Shown: positions 6,242 through 13,963 of the stretch, in pieces
How the letters are laid out: every line of letters starts with the position of its first letter
How positions within the stretch are numbered: position 1 is the stretch's first letter
Assembly (NCBI GenBank): GCA_000438115.1
Contig: FR903633.1
Coordinates: forward strand, 16,465 to 43,164
Origin: Prevotella sp. CAG:617
GTDB lineage: Bacteria; Bacteroidota; Bacteroidia; Bacteroidales; Bacteroidaceae
Length of the DNA: 26,700 nt
Direction: 5' to 3'
The notes under the pieces: model-generated
What the model was told of the DNA's origin: nothing
Database searches by the model: none
The model's input: the letters and a program-made list of their open reading frames with translations, nothing else
Program-made: the position numbers and the translations under genes

Positions 6242-6805
6242 ATGAATTATTTGATTGCAGGGTTGGGCAACATCGGCGATGAGTACGATGGCACCCGCCA
6301 CAACATAGGATTTAGAATATTGGACGCCCTTGCAAAGGCGTCCAATATTGTTTTTGACGACCGGCGTTACGGCTTTGTAGCCACCCTGCCGGTCAAAAAT
6401 CAGACGCTGACCCTTCTGAAACCCTCCACCTATATGAACCTCAGCGGCAATGCCGTGCGCTATTGGATGAAGGAGAAAAACATACCCATCGAGCGCCTTC
6501 TGGTGGTGGTGGACGACCTCTCGCTGCCGTTCGGGCAAATCCGGTTGAAGCCTTCGGGCAGTGAAGCCGGCCACAACGGCCTGCGCCACATCACCCAGGT
6601 GCTGGGCACGCAGCAGTATGCCCGCCTCCGCTTTGGCATCGGCAACGATTTTCCGCGGGGCGGTCAGGTGGATTTCGTATTGGGGCATTTTGGCGAGGAA
6701 GACCTGGCCCGCATGGACGAGCGTGTGGGTATGGCGTGCGAGGCCATCAAGAGTTTCTGCCTGGCCGGCATCCAGATTACGATGAACCAGTACAACAAAA
6801 AATAA
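6242..6805 (+). CDS. pth: Peptidyl-tRNA hydrolase
   Basis: Releases tRNA from prematurely dropped peptidyl-tRNA in the cytoplasm. Starting at ATG 6242 gives 187 residues and puts the active-site residues at family numbering: N10 (GLGN), H20 (TRHNIGF, the catalytic His), N66 (STYMNLSG), Asp91/92 (VVVDDLSLPFG) and N112 (AGHNGL). A GTG two codons upstream (6236) is less likely. It lies 33 bp after rplY, the usual pairing in bacteria, so it is probably cotranscribed. A 13-bp perfect inverted repeat followed by a T-run sits 75-108 nt after the start codon (6316-6349) and may reduce readthrough from rplY. Confidence 0.97.
   Translation: MNYLIAGLGNIGDEYDGTRHNIGFRILDALAKASNIVFDDRRYGFVATLPVKNQTLTLLKPSTYMNLSGNAVRYWMKEKNIPIERLLVVVDDLSLPFGQIRLKPSGSEAGHNGLRHITQVLGTQQYARLRFGIGNDFPRGGQVDFVLGHFGEEDLARMDERVGMACEAIKSFCLAGIQITMNQYNKK
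6316..6354 (+). terminator. Terminator-like hairpin inside pth
   Basis: Arms 6316-6328 and 6337-6349 form a 13-bp perfect stem (core TTGGACGCC/GGCGTCCAA) with an 8-nt loop, followed by GTTTTT. The structure has the form of an intrinsic terminator but lies within the pth coding sequence, early in the gene. Confidence 0.5.
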
Positions 6806-6849
6806 TCCGTTTTTATTAAAGGTCAATTAATGGCCTCAGGTTTTATTCT

Positions 6850-7287
6850 ATGGCAAATACCGTTTCAGCTGAGGCCCGCTTGGACAAATGGCTCTGGGCG
6901 GCCCGTATCTACAAGACCCGCACGCTGGCAGCCGACGCCTGCAAAAACGGGCGCATTACCATCAACGGTGCGCAGGCCAAACCCTCGCGTACCGTCAAGG
7001 CCGGCGACAAGGTGGGGGTGAAAAAACCGCCCGTCATCTATACCTTCCGCGTAATTCAGCCTATTGAGAAACGCGTGGGGGCCAAACTGCTGCCCGACAT
7101 CCTGGAAAACATTACCGACCCCTCGCAGCTGGAAGTGCTCGAAATGAGTAAAATCAGCGGCTTTATCGGTAGGGCCAAGGGTACGGGCCGTCCCACCAAG
7201 AAGGACCGCCGCGCCCTCGACGAGTTTACGGCACCCGAAGCCTTCTTTGATTTCGATTACGACGACACTGACGATACTGACGATTAA
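6850..7287 (+). CDS. hslR: S4-domain RNA-binding protein, Hsp15-like
   Basis: Hsp15 recognises stalled 50S subunits carrying a nascent chain with tRNA. The 145-residue protein has the S4 fold at about residues 9-60: ARLDKWLWAARIYKTRTLA, then CKNGRITINGAQAKPSRTVK and AGDKVGV. A basic stretch near 115-127 (RAKGTGRPTKKDRRALDE) resembles the family's C-terminal part. It ends in a run of Asp/Thr (DYDDTDDTDD). I start at ATG 6850; an upstream ATG at 6830 is in another frame. It lies between pth and an rRNA methyltransferase, with only 4 bp to the next gene, and belongs to the same operon. Confidence 0.88.
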   Translation: MANTVSAEARLDKWLWAARIYKTRTLAADACKNGRITINGAQAKPSRTVKAGDKVGVKKPPVIYTFRVIQPIEKRVGAKLLPDILENITDPSQLEVLEMSKISGFIGRAKGTGRPTKKDRRALDEFTAPEAFFDFDYDDTDDTDD

Positions 7288-7291
7288 TGCC

Positions 7292-8713
7292 ATGAGTGCC
7301 TTTCCTGAAGATTTTGTCCGCCAGATGGAGGATACCCTCGGCAGCGGCGCTGCCGCCCGCCTGATTGAGGCCCTGCAGGAGCCATCGCCCGTAAGTATCC
7401 GCTATAACGACGGAAGTCACCGCCATTTTGCCGACGGGGGTAAGGTGGTGTGGTGCGCTTCGGGCCGCTATCTGCAGCCGCCGCGTCCTGCCTTTACGTT
7501 TGACCCCCTCTTTCATGCCGGCGACTACTATGTGCAGGAAGCCTCTTCCATGTTCATCGAGCAGGCCTACCGCCGCATTACTGCCGAGGAGCAGCCGCGC
7601 CGCGTGCTCGACCTCTGTGCCGCTCCGGGCGGCAAGAGTACCCTTTGGCGCAGCCTGCTGCCCGAGCTGTCGCTGCTGGTGGCCAACGAACCCCTGCGGC
7701 CGCGTGCAGCCGTGCTGGCAGAGAACATGCAGAAGTGGGGCCATCCCGACGTAGTGGTCACTTCGGCCTGGCCCGCCGCGTTTCAGGCCCTGCCGGCCTA
7801 TTTTGATGTGATAGCAGCCGACGTACCCTGTTCCGGCGAAGGCATGTTCCGTAAGGATGCCGGAGCCGTAGGCGAGTGGAGCCTGCAGAATGTAGCGCAG
7901 TGTGCTGCCCGTCAGCGCGACATCATACGTGACGTGTGGCCCGCCCTGCGCCCCGGCGGCTTTCTGGTGTACAGTACCTGTACGTTCAACCGTCAGGAGG
8001 ACGAGGAGAACGTTCGCTTCATCTGTCAGGAGCTTGGTGCCGAGCCCGTCCGCATTGACGTGCCGGAGGAGTGGGGCATCGAGGGCGATACGGCCGGCAC
8101 CGACCTGCCCGTCTATCACTTCTTTCCCCATCGTGCGCGGGGCGAGGGCTTTTTCCTGGCTTTGCTTCGAAAAACGGCCGACGAGCCTCTGCATCAGTTC
8201 CGGAAGATACGTTCCGACAAGCAGCTTTCCGTGCCCCGCAATGCACCTTTCCGCCAATGGTTGCGCGAGCCGGAGGCATGGACGTTTATGTATACCGACG
8301 AGGGACGCGTGTCAGCCGTACATTCCTGGTGGAAGGACGACGCCTGTCGCCTGCGGCAAAACATCCGTACCCTGCTGTGCGGTGTGGAAGTGGCTGAGGA
8401 AAAAGGGCGCAAGGTTATTCCGGCTCATGCCCTGGCTCTGTCGCGCGCGGCGGCCGGAGATGTTTTTGCGCAGACCGAATTGGATTATGCCGCCGCTCTG
8501 GCTTATTTGCGCCATGAGAGTCTGGTATTGGAGGGCAGCGTGCCCCGTGGCTATGTGCGCGTGGCCTATGAGGGCCGTCCCCTGGGCTTTGTTAACCAGT
8601 TGGGAGCGCGGGCCAACAACCTCTATCCTGCCCAGTGGCGCATACGCAGCAGTTATGTGCCCGCTTCGTTTGAGGCGGCAGTCGCGGCTTATGATGATGC
8701 TGATTATGCTTGA
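7292..8713 (+). CDS. RsmF-like 16S rRNA cytosine-5 methyltransferase
   Basis: An SAM-dependent RNA m5C methyltransferase of the RsmB/RsmF/NOL1 group, 473 residues. Visible motifs are PLFHAGDYYVQEASSM (about 72-87), the SAM site VLDLCAAPGGKST (105-117), ADVPCSGEGMF with Cys180 and YSTCTFN with Cys230. The two cysteines are the catalytic pair of this superfamily. The C-terminal half (from about 290) is a separate domain of the kind RsmF carries (VPRGYVRVAYEGRPLGFVNQ and RANNLYPAQWRIR near the end). The specific target, C1407 in E. coli 16S rRNA, is assumed from the family. ATG 7292 is 4 bp after the S4 gene; 15 further open codons upstream lie in that gene and were not used. Confidence 0.9.
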   Translation: MSAFPEDFVRQMEDTLGSGAAARLIEALQEPSPVSIRYNDGSHRHFADGGKVVWCASGRYLQPPRPAFTFDPLFHAGDYYVQEASSMFIEQAYRRITAEEQPRRVLDLCAAPGGKSTLWRSLLPELSLLVANEPLRPRAAVLAENMQKWGHPDVVVTSAWPAAFQALPAYFDVIAADVPCSGEGMFRKDAGAVGEWSLQNVAQCAARQRDIIRDVWPALRPGGFLVYSTCTFNRQEDEENVRFICQELGAEPVRIDVPEEWGIEGDTAGTDLPVYHFFPHRARGEGFFLALLRKTADEPLHQFRKIRSDKQLSVPRNAPFRQWLREPEAWTFMYTDEGRVSAVHSWWKDDACRLRQNIRTLLCGVEVAEEKGRKVIPAHALALSRAAAGDVFAQTELDYAAALAYLRHESLVLEGSVPRGYVRVAYEGRPLGFVNQLGARANNLYPAQWRIRSSYVPASFEAAVAAYDDADYA

Positions 8714-8724
8714 AACCGAATATA

Positions 8725-8754
8725 GCCGGCAGGTTACTTTACAAGGCTGCCGGC
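8725..8754 (+). other. Hairpin between the rsmF-like gene and prmA
   Basis: GCCGGCAG (8725-8732) and CTGCCGGC (8747-8754) form an 8-bp perfect stem with a 14-nt loop. No T-run follows, so it is more likely a processing or stability element, or a weak terminator, than a full stop. Confidence 0.4.
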
Positions 8755-8770
8755 CATTCATTACTGCAAT

Positions 8771-9628
8771 ATGAAATATTTAGAATTCACCTTTACTTTT
8801 GAACCGGCCACGCAGGATGTGGCCGACTTGCTGGCTGCCGTGTTGGGCGAGGCCGGATTTGATAGTTTTGAGGGCGACGAGAGACGTCCGTCGCCGCTGC
8901 GGGCTTATGTGCGTCAGGATGCTTTCAATCAGGACGCCCTTGACGTTGCCCTGCAGAACTTCCCCATGCCGGGCGTGCAGGTCAGCTACACCCAGCGCGA
9001 GGCAGAGGACAAGAACTGGAACGAGGAGTGGGAAAAAAACTACTTCCAGCCGTTGGTGGTGGACGGACGCTGTGTGGTTCACAGCACGTTCCACAAGAAT
9101 GTGCCGCAGGCCGAGTTCGACATTGTTATCGACCCGCGCATGTCGTTCGGAACCGGTCATCACGCCACTACAAGCCAGATGATCAGTGAGATACTTAGTC
9201 ATGACTTTACCGGCAAGCGCGTGCTCGACATGGGCTGCGGTACCAGTATCCTGGCTATTCTGGCCCGCATGAAGGGAGCTGCGGCTTGCGTGGCTATTGA
9301 CAATGATGAATGGTGCGTAAAGAATTCACTGGAAAATATTGCCCTCAATCATCTTGAGGGTATTGATGTGCAGCTGGGCGACGCTTCGTCGCTTGCCGGT
9401 CAGGGGCCGTTTGATTATATTATTGCCAACATCAACCGCAATATCCTGCTGGCCGACATGCGTGCCTACGATGCTTGTCTGGCACCGGGCGGCCATGTGT
9501 TCATGAGCGGTTTCTACCGTGAGGACGTGTGCCTGATTCGCGAAGAAGCCGAATCGCTCGGTTGGTGTTACGACCACGAGCACGAGCAGGACCGCTGGGC
9601 CTGCGTCACGTTTGTCAAGAAGGCTTGA
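8771..9628 (+). CDS. prmA: Ribosomal protein L11 methyltransferase
   Basis: Trimethylates ribosomal protein L11 using SAM. The 285-residue sequence has an N-terminal substrate-recognition domain (to about 75), a linker with NWNEEWEKNYFQPLVV (82-97), and a class I methyltransferase domain. The domain opens with the family signature DPRMSFGTGHHATTSQM (121-137), followed by the SAM motif VLDMGCGTSILAI (151-163) and DYIIANINRNILL. The classical NIL-type loop is here NINRNIL. Length is close to normal. It is the last gene of the rplY cluster and is followed by a clear intrinsic terminator. Confidence 0.95.
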   Translation: MKYLEFTFTFEPATQDVADLLAAVLGEAGFDSFEGDERRPSPLRAYVRQDAFNQDALDVALQNFPMPGVQVSYTQREAEDKNWNEEWEKNYFQPLVVDGRCVVHSTFHKNVPQAEFDIVIDPRMSFGTGHHATTSQMISEILSHDFTGKRVLDMGCGTSILAILARMKGAAACVAIDNDEWCVKNSLENIALNHLEGIDVQLGDASSLAGQGPFDYIIANINRNILLADMRAYDACLAPGGHVFMSGFYREDVCLIREEAESLGWCYDHEHEQDRWACVTFVKKA

Positions 9629-9643
9629 GCAGTAATGCTTCAT

Positions 9644-9684
9644 AAAGCCACGGCTCCTCCGAAAGCAGGGCCGTGGCTTTTTTG
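9644..9684 (+). terminator. Intrinsic terminator after prmA
   Basis: An 11-bp perfect stem (9644-9654, AAAGCCACGGC, with 9670-9680) is followed by TTTTTTG. It ends the rplY-prmA transcript before nadB. Confidence 0.9.
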
Positions 9685-9727
9685 TTCAAAAAAGATGGCA
9701 GCCTGATTGCATGCTGCGCTTTTTTGC

Positions 9728-9735
9728 TAACTTTG
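9728..9735 (+). promoter_or_regulatory. -7 element of nadB
   Basis: TAACTTTG, a full match to TAnnTTTG, 24 bp before the nadB ATG. Only a weak TTG (9707-9709) is near the -33 position. Confidence 0.6.
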
Positions 9736-9759
9736 CAAGTGATTAAAGGTATTGAGCAG

Positions 9760-11343
9760 ATGATACGTAAATTTGACTTTTTGGTAATCGGCTCGGGCGT
9801 AGCCGGCATGAGCTACGCGCTTCAGGTAGCCGGCAAGGGACGTGTGGCCCTTGTATGCAAAACCACCATGGACGAGGCCAATACGGCCAAGGCCCAGGGC
9901 GGAGTAGCCTCTGTCACCGATTTGACGGTTGACAATTTTGACAAACATATTCAGGACACCATCATTGCCGGTGACTACATCAGTGACCGGCAGGCCGTAG
10001 AGCAGGTGGTGCGCCGGGCGCCTGAAGGCATTAAGAATATGGTGAAGTGGGGGGTGAACTTCGACAAGAATGAAAAGGGTGACTTCGATTTGCATCGTGA
10101 GGGCGGCCATTCGGAATTCCGTATCCTGCATCATGCTGACGACACGGGATTCGAAATCCAGCGCGGGCTGATGGAAGCCGTGAGACGGCATCCGAACATT
10201 ACGGTACTGGAGAATCATTTTGCCGTTGAAATCATTACGCAGCACCATTTGGGCATTGAGGTAACGCGCCGCACCAAGGACATTGAGTGTTACGGCGCCT
10301 ACATCATCGACCCCGACACGAAAAAGGTGGATACCTTCCTGTCACGCTTTACCATACTGGCCACCGGCGGTACGGGAGCCGTATATTCCTCAACCACCAA
10401 CCCCAACATTGCCACGGGCGACGGCATAGCCATGGCCTACCGGGCCAAGGCTACGGTAAAGGACATGGAGTTTGTGCAGTTCCACCCCACGGCGCTCTTC
10501 AACCCCAAGGAGACGCATCCGGCCTATCTGATTACCGAAGCCATGCGCGGCTACGGCGGCATCCTGCGCCTGCCCAACGGCGAGGAGTTCATGCAGAAGT
10601 ATGACAAGCGCCTTTCTTTGGCCCCGCGTGACATTGTGGCCCGGGCCATTGACAAGGAAATGAAGATTCACGGACTCGACCACGTTTGTCTGGACGTGAC
10701 CCACAAGGACCCGGAAGAGACCAAGCACCACTTCCCCAATATCTACGCCAAGTGTCTGAGCATCGGCATCGACATCACCAAGCAGTACATTCCCGTAGCC
10801 CCCTGCGCTCACTACATGTGTGGCGGTGTCAAGGTTGACCTCAACGGCGAGTCGAGCATCCATCGCCTCTACGCCATCGGCGAGTGTTCCTGCACCGGCC
10901 TGCATGGCGGCAACCGTCTGGCCAGCAACTCGCTGATTGAAGCCGTGGTCTATGCCGAGGCAGCGGCCAAACATACGCTGGAGGAATTTGACAAGTACGG
11001 ATTCAACGACAAGGTGCCCGAATGGAACGACGAGGGCACCATGACCAACGAGGAAAAGGTGCTTATCGCCCAGGACGTGCGCGAGGTGTGTCAGGTGATG
11101 TCGGCCTACGTGGGCATCGTGCGCAGCGACCTGCGCCTGAAGCGCGCCTGGACCCGTCTGGACCTGCTTTATGAGGAAACCGAAGAGCTTTTCAAGCGCG
11201 TCAAGGCCACCCGCGACATCTGCGAATTGCGCAACATGATTAACGTGGGCTACCTCATTACGCGTGCCGCCATAGAGCGCAAGGAGAGTCGCGGCCTGCA
11301 CTACACCGTAGACTATCCGAAACACGCTTACGACCAGAACTGA
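9760..11343 (+). CDS. nadB: L-aspartate oxidase
   Basis: A flavoprotein that oxidises L-aspartate to iminoaspartate, the first step of de novo NAD synthesis; in anaerobes fumarate is the likely electron acceptor. ATG 9760 (MIRKFDFLVIGSGVAGMSYA) places the FAD dinucleotide-binding motif GSGVAGMS at residues 11-18. Then come EANTAKAQGGVA (39-50), SLAPRDIVARAIDKEM with the active-site Arg region, PVAPCAHYMCGGV and TGLHGGNRLASNSLIEA, all shared by the NadB/succinate dehydrogenase flavoprotein family. The AQGG signature and size (527 aa) favour NadB over a fumarate reductase subunit. Open codons upstream of 9760 run through the promoter and were rejected. nadA and nadC are not in the window. Confidence 0.93.
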   Translation: MIRKFDFLVIGSGVAGMSYALQVAGKGRVALVCKTTMDEANTAKAQGGVASVTDLTVDNFDKHIQDTIIAGDYISDRQAVEQVVRRAPEGIKNMVKWGVNFDKNEKGDFDLHREGGHSEFRILHHADDTGFEIQRGLMEAVRRHPNITVLENHFAVEIITQHHLGIEVTRRTKDIECYGAYIIDPDTKKVDTFLSRFTILATGGTGAVYSSTTNPNIATGDGIAMAYRAKATVKDMEFVQFHPTALFNPKETHPAYLITEAMRGYGGILRLPNGEEFMQKYDKRLSLAPRDIVARAIDKEMKIHGLDHVCLDVTHKDPEETKHHFPNIYAKCLSIGIDITKQYIPVAPCAHYMCGGVKVDLNGESSIHRLYAIGECSCTGLHGGNRLASNSLIEAVVYAEAAAKHTLEEFDKYGFNDKVPEWNDEGTMTNEEKVLIAQDVREVCQVMSAYVGIVRSDLRLKRAWTRLDLLYEETEELFKRVKATRDICELRNMINVGYLITRAAIERKESRGLHYTVDYPKHAYDQN

Positions 11344-11390
11344 CCTGCGCTCTGCGAGGTGTAGCGTCTCCCGTTATGTGATATTCTTGT

Positions 11391-11427
11391 CTGCCGTCCC
11401 CGCTGAAAAGGGGCGGCAGATTTTTTT
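11391..11427 (+). terminator. Intrinsic terminator after nadB
   Basis: CTGCCG-T-CCCC pairs with GGGGCGGCAG with one bulged T, a 10-bp stem around a short A-rich loop, followed by TTTTTTT. It ends the nadB transcript. Confidence 0.85.
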
Positions 11428-11690
11428 GCGGGGGTGGGAATTGTCATGTCCCGCCGGAGGGCGGAAAACAATGCGGCGGTTTGGGCGGAAACGCATCCGG
11501 CCTTTTTCCGACAGGTCGGCACCTTGCGGACGCCAGGTCGGACTCTTTTGGAAACGGGCCGGCATCTGGCGTGCGGGGAAGGGATATGACAGGCTTCATG
11601 TCACGATGCTGACAGAATGGCAGACATCCGACTGACACACGAGGCATGGGAAAGACCGTTTTTCTTATTTTTGAGCGGAAGTTTCGGGGT
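11428..11690. other. Gene-free stretch upstream of groES
   Basis: No convincing reading frame. It holds a degenerate roughly 22-bp repeat array (11512-11569) and a cluster of four TGACA/TGTCA half-sites (11587-11637) just before the sigma-54-like groES promoter. Confidence 0.55.
11512..11569. repeat. Repeat array E (about 22-bp period)
   Basis: CAGGTCGG occurs at 11512-11519 and 11534-11541, 22 bp apart. In the same phase lie GGCACCTTG (11518-11526), GGACTCTTT (11540-) and GGCATCTGG (11561-11569). CGGCACCTTG is shared exactly with the hairpin at 23655-23666, so this seems to be a decayed member of the same family. Confidence 0.5.
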
Positions 11691-11691
11691 T

Positions 11692-11707
11692 TGGCACGGT
11701 TTTGGCA
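11692..11707 (+). promoter_or_regulatory. Sigma-54-like -24/-12 promoter of groES-groEL
   Basis: TGGCACG (11692-11698), four bases, then TGGCA (11703-11707). Against the sigma-54 consensus TGGCACG-N4-TTGCA this has one mismatch, and the -24 GG and -12 GC are 12 bp apart as required. Transcription would start near 11718, giving a leader of about 80 nt. I see no CIRCE element and no TAnnTTTG element here. Confidence 0.6.
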
Positions 11708-11796
11708 TATATAATGGCGGAAGCCCGAAAGCCCCAAAGGCGCAGGGCATACTTCCGATACGAATAAACATGTAAAATACAATAATTATTACGATT

Positions 11797-12069
11797 ATGA
11801 CAATTAAACCATTAGCAGACAGAGTGCTGATTAAACCGGCTCCCGCTGAGGAGAAAACAGTAGGTGGAATCATTATTCCTGACACCGCAAAGGAAAAACC
11901 CTTGCAGGGCAGTGTGTTGGCCGTAGGTTGCGGCACCAAGGACGAAGAGATGGTGTTGAAGGAAGGCGATACCGTATTGTACGGAAAATATTCCGGCACA
12001 GAGGTTGAGCTGGACGGCGAAAAATACCTGATCATGCGTCAGAGCGACGTTTTGGCCGTATTGGGTTAA
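11797..12069 (+). CDS. groS: Co-chaperonin GroES
   Basis: Forms the heptameric lid of the GroEL folding chamber. The 90-residue sequence has the family start IKPLADRVLIKPAPAEEKTV, the mobile loop GGIIIPDTAKEKPLQG (about residues 23-38, which binds GroEL) and the C-terminal ending VLYGKYSGTEVELDGEKYLI. Length is slightly below E. coli's 97 residues, normal for the family. It is 67 bp ahead of groEL and cotranscribed with it, from the sigma-54-like element described above. Confidence 0.98.
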   Translation: MTIKPLADRVLIKPAPAEEKTVGGIIIPDTAKEKPLQGSVLAVGCGTKDEEMVLKEGDTVLYGKYSGTEVELDGEKYLIMRQSDVLAVLG

Positions 12070-12136
12070 TCCGTCTTGATTCCGTTAAGCTAATATACAA
12101 ACAGATAAAACAAACTCAAAAAAACAAGAAAACATC

Positions 12137-13777
12137 ATGGCAAAAGATATTAAATACGATGTAGATGCCCGCGAAATGCTGAAAAATGGTGCTGACGCGC
12201 TGGCCAATGCTGTAAAGGTAACCCTGGGCCCGAAAGGCCGCAACGTGGTAATCGACAAAAAGTTCGGTGCTCCGCGCATCACCAAGGACGGTGTTTCAGT
12301 AGCCAAGGAAATCGAATTGGACAACGCTTTTGAAAACGCCGGTGCACAGCTCGTCAAGAGCGTAGCCAGCAAAACGGGTGACGACGCCGGTGACGGTACG
12401 ACAACCGCAACCGTACTGACCCAGGCCATCCTGAACGAAGGTATGAAGAACGTAGCTGCCGGTGCCAATCCGCTCGACCTGAAGCGCGGTATCGACAAGG
12501 CCGTAGCCAAGGTGGTTGAGTCAATCAAGGCCCAGAGCGAGCAGGTAGAGGAAAGCTATGAGAAAATCGAGCAGGTAGCTACCATCTCAGCCAACAACGA
12601 TGCCGAAATCGGTAAACTCATTGCCGACGGTATGCGTGCCGTAAGCGTAAACGGCGTAATCACCATCGAGGACGCCAAAGGTCGCGACACCGTATTGAAA
12701 ACGGTTGAGGGTATGCAGTTCGACCGCGGCTATCTGTCAGCCTACTTCGTAACCGATACCGAGAAGATGCAGTGTGTAATGGAGAAACCTTACATCCTGA
12801 TCTACGACAAGAAGATTTCAAACCTCAAGGATTTTTTGCCTATCCTCGAGCCGGCCGTACAGAGCGGACGTCCCCTGTTGGTAATTGCTGAGGACGTTGA
12901 CAGCGAGGCCCTGACCACTCTGGTAGTCAACCGCCTGCGCTCACAGCTCAAGATTTGTGCCGTGAAGGCTCCGGGCTTCGGCGACCGCCGCAAAGCCATG
13001 CTGGAAGACATCGCCGTACTGACGGGTGGTGTAGTTATCAGCGAGGAGAAGGGCTTGAAACTGGAGCAGGCAACCCTGGAAATGCTGGGTACGGCTGAAA
13101 AGGTTACCATTACGAAGGAGAACACCACCATCGTAAACGGTGCCGGCGACAAGGAAAACATCCAGAGCCGCATCAGCCAGATTAAGAGCGAAATCAGCAA
13201 CAGCACTTCTTCATACGACAAGGAGAAACTGCAGGAGCGTCTGGCCAAACTCTCAGGCGGTGTTTGCGTACTCGAGGTAGGTGCAGCCAGCGAGACCGAG
13301 CAGAAGGAAAAGAAAGACCGCTGCGACGACGCCCTCTGCGCTACGCGTGCAGCCATTGAGGAAGGTATCGTAACCGGTGGTGGCGTAGCCTACATCCGCG
13401 CTCAGGAAGCTCTTGAAGACCTCAAGGGTGACAACGGCGACGAACAGACCGGTATCGAAATCATCCGCCGCGCCATCGAGGAACCGCTCCGCCAGATTTG
13501 CCGCAACGCCGGTGTTGAAGGTGCAGTGGTAGTCAACAAGGTACGCGAAGGCAAGGGTAACTTTGGTTACAACGCCAAGGACGAAAGCTTCGGCGACCTG
13601 CGTGCAGCCGGTGTGGTTGATCCTGCCAAGGTAACCCGCGTGGCACTTGAAAATGCAGCCAGCGTAGCCGGCATGTTCCTGACCACCGAGTGTGTCATCT
13701 GCGACAAGAAAGAAGAAAAACCTGAAATGCCTATGGGCGGTGCTGCCGGCATGGGCGGTATGGGCGGCATGATGTAA
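12137..13777 (+). CDS. groL: Chaperonin GroEL
   Basis: A 14-subunit ATP-dependent folding chaperone in the cytoplasm. The 546-residue protein has VKVTLGPKGRNVV and the ATP-site GDGTTTATVL in the equatorial domain. The apical domain follows from about residue 190 (VEGMQFDRGYLSAYFVTD). Further on are KAPGFGDRRKAMLEDIAVLT, ERLAKLSGGVCVLEVGAASE, VTGGGVAYIRA and the C-terminal equatorial part. It ends in the GGM-rich tail (MGGAAGMGGMGGMM) that projects into the cavity. Size and all landmarks are intact. A long 5' gap with AAAACAAAC-like sequence separates it from groES, and a strong terminator follows. Confidence 0.99.
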   Translation: MAKDIKYDVDAREMLKNGADALANAVKVTLGPKGRNVVIDKKFGAPRITKDGVSVAKEIELDNAFENAGAQLVKSVASKTGDDAGDGTTTATVLTQAILNEGMKNVAAGANPLDLKRGIDKAVAKVVESIKAQSEQVEESYEKIEQVATISANNDAEIGKLIADGMRAVSVNGVITIEDAKGRDTVLKTVEGMQFDRGYLSAYFVTDTEKMQCVMEKPYILIYDKKISNLKDFLPILEPAVQSGRPLLVIAEDVDSEALTTLVVNRLRSQLKICAVKAPGFGDRRKAMLEDIAVLTGGVVISEEKGLKLEQATLEMLGTAEKVTITKENTTIVNGAGDKENIQSRISQIKSEISNSTSSYDKEKLQERLAKLSGGVCVLEVGAASETEQKEKKDRCDDALCATRAAIEEGIVTGGGVAYIRAQEALEDLKGDNGDEQTGIEIIRRAIEEPLRQICRNAGVEGAVVVNKVREGKGNFGYNAKDESFGDLRAAGVVDPAKVTRVALENAASVAGMFLTTECVICDKKEEKPEMPMGGAAGMGGMGGMM

Positions 13778-13806
13778 TCAGCCTCCATCAGGAAACCTGC
13801 ATACAT

Positions 13807-13852
13807 AACGGGTCATACTTCGCACAGCGGAGTGTGGCCCGTTGTTTTTTTT
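13807..13852 (+). terminator. Intrinsic terminator after groEL
   Basis: A long stem (AACGGGTCATACTTCGC, 13807-13823, with its partner ending CCCGTT at 13843, a few mismatches) is followed by a run of eight T. It is a strong rho-independent terminator for the chaperonin operon. Confidence 0.88.
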
Positions 13853-13897
13853 ATGGCGTAACGGCGGGCATAAGTTGTTCTTTGTCCGCAAAAAGGC

Positions 13898-13938
13898 TTC
13901 GGCATATTTGCCGAAACAGATTGAAAAACTTAATTTTG
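13898..13938 (+). promoter_or_regulatory. Promoter of the HD-domain gene with overlapping palindrome
   Basis: -33 TTTG (13907-13910) and -7 TAATTTTG (13931-13938) are 20 bp apart, a very good Bacteroidota promoter. The palindrome TTCGGCA-tatt-TGCCGAA (13898-13915) lies over the -33 box, where a repressor could act. Confidence 0.75.
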
Positions 13939-13963
13939 CATCCGGAAATATAGCCCTTTCAAA

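Noticed and set aside
6815..6840. Near-palindrome AGGTCA / TGGCCT between pth and the S4 gene as an operator
   Set aside because: One mismatch in short arms, inside an operon and without a promoter element next to it; likely chance.
9673..9759. N-terminal extension of NadB by 29 codons
   Set aside because: It starts within the prmA terminator and crosses the -7 element; the family start is MIRKFDFLVIGSG.
11378..11782. Frames on both strands upstream of groES
   Set aside because: They cross the nadB terminator, the repeat array and the sigma-54-like promoter and have Arg/Pro-rich translations without motifs.
11641..11796. CIRCE/HrcA operator for groES
   Set aside because: I looked for the TTAGCACTC-N9-GAGTGCTAA inverted repeat and did not find anything close.
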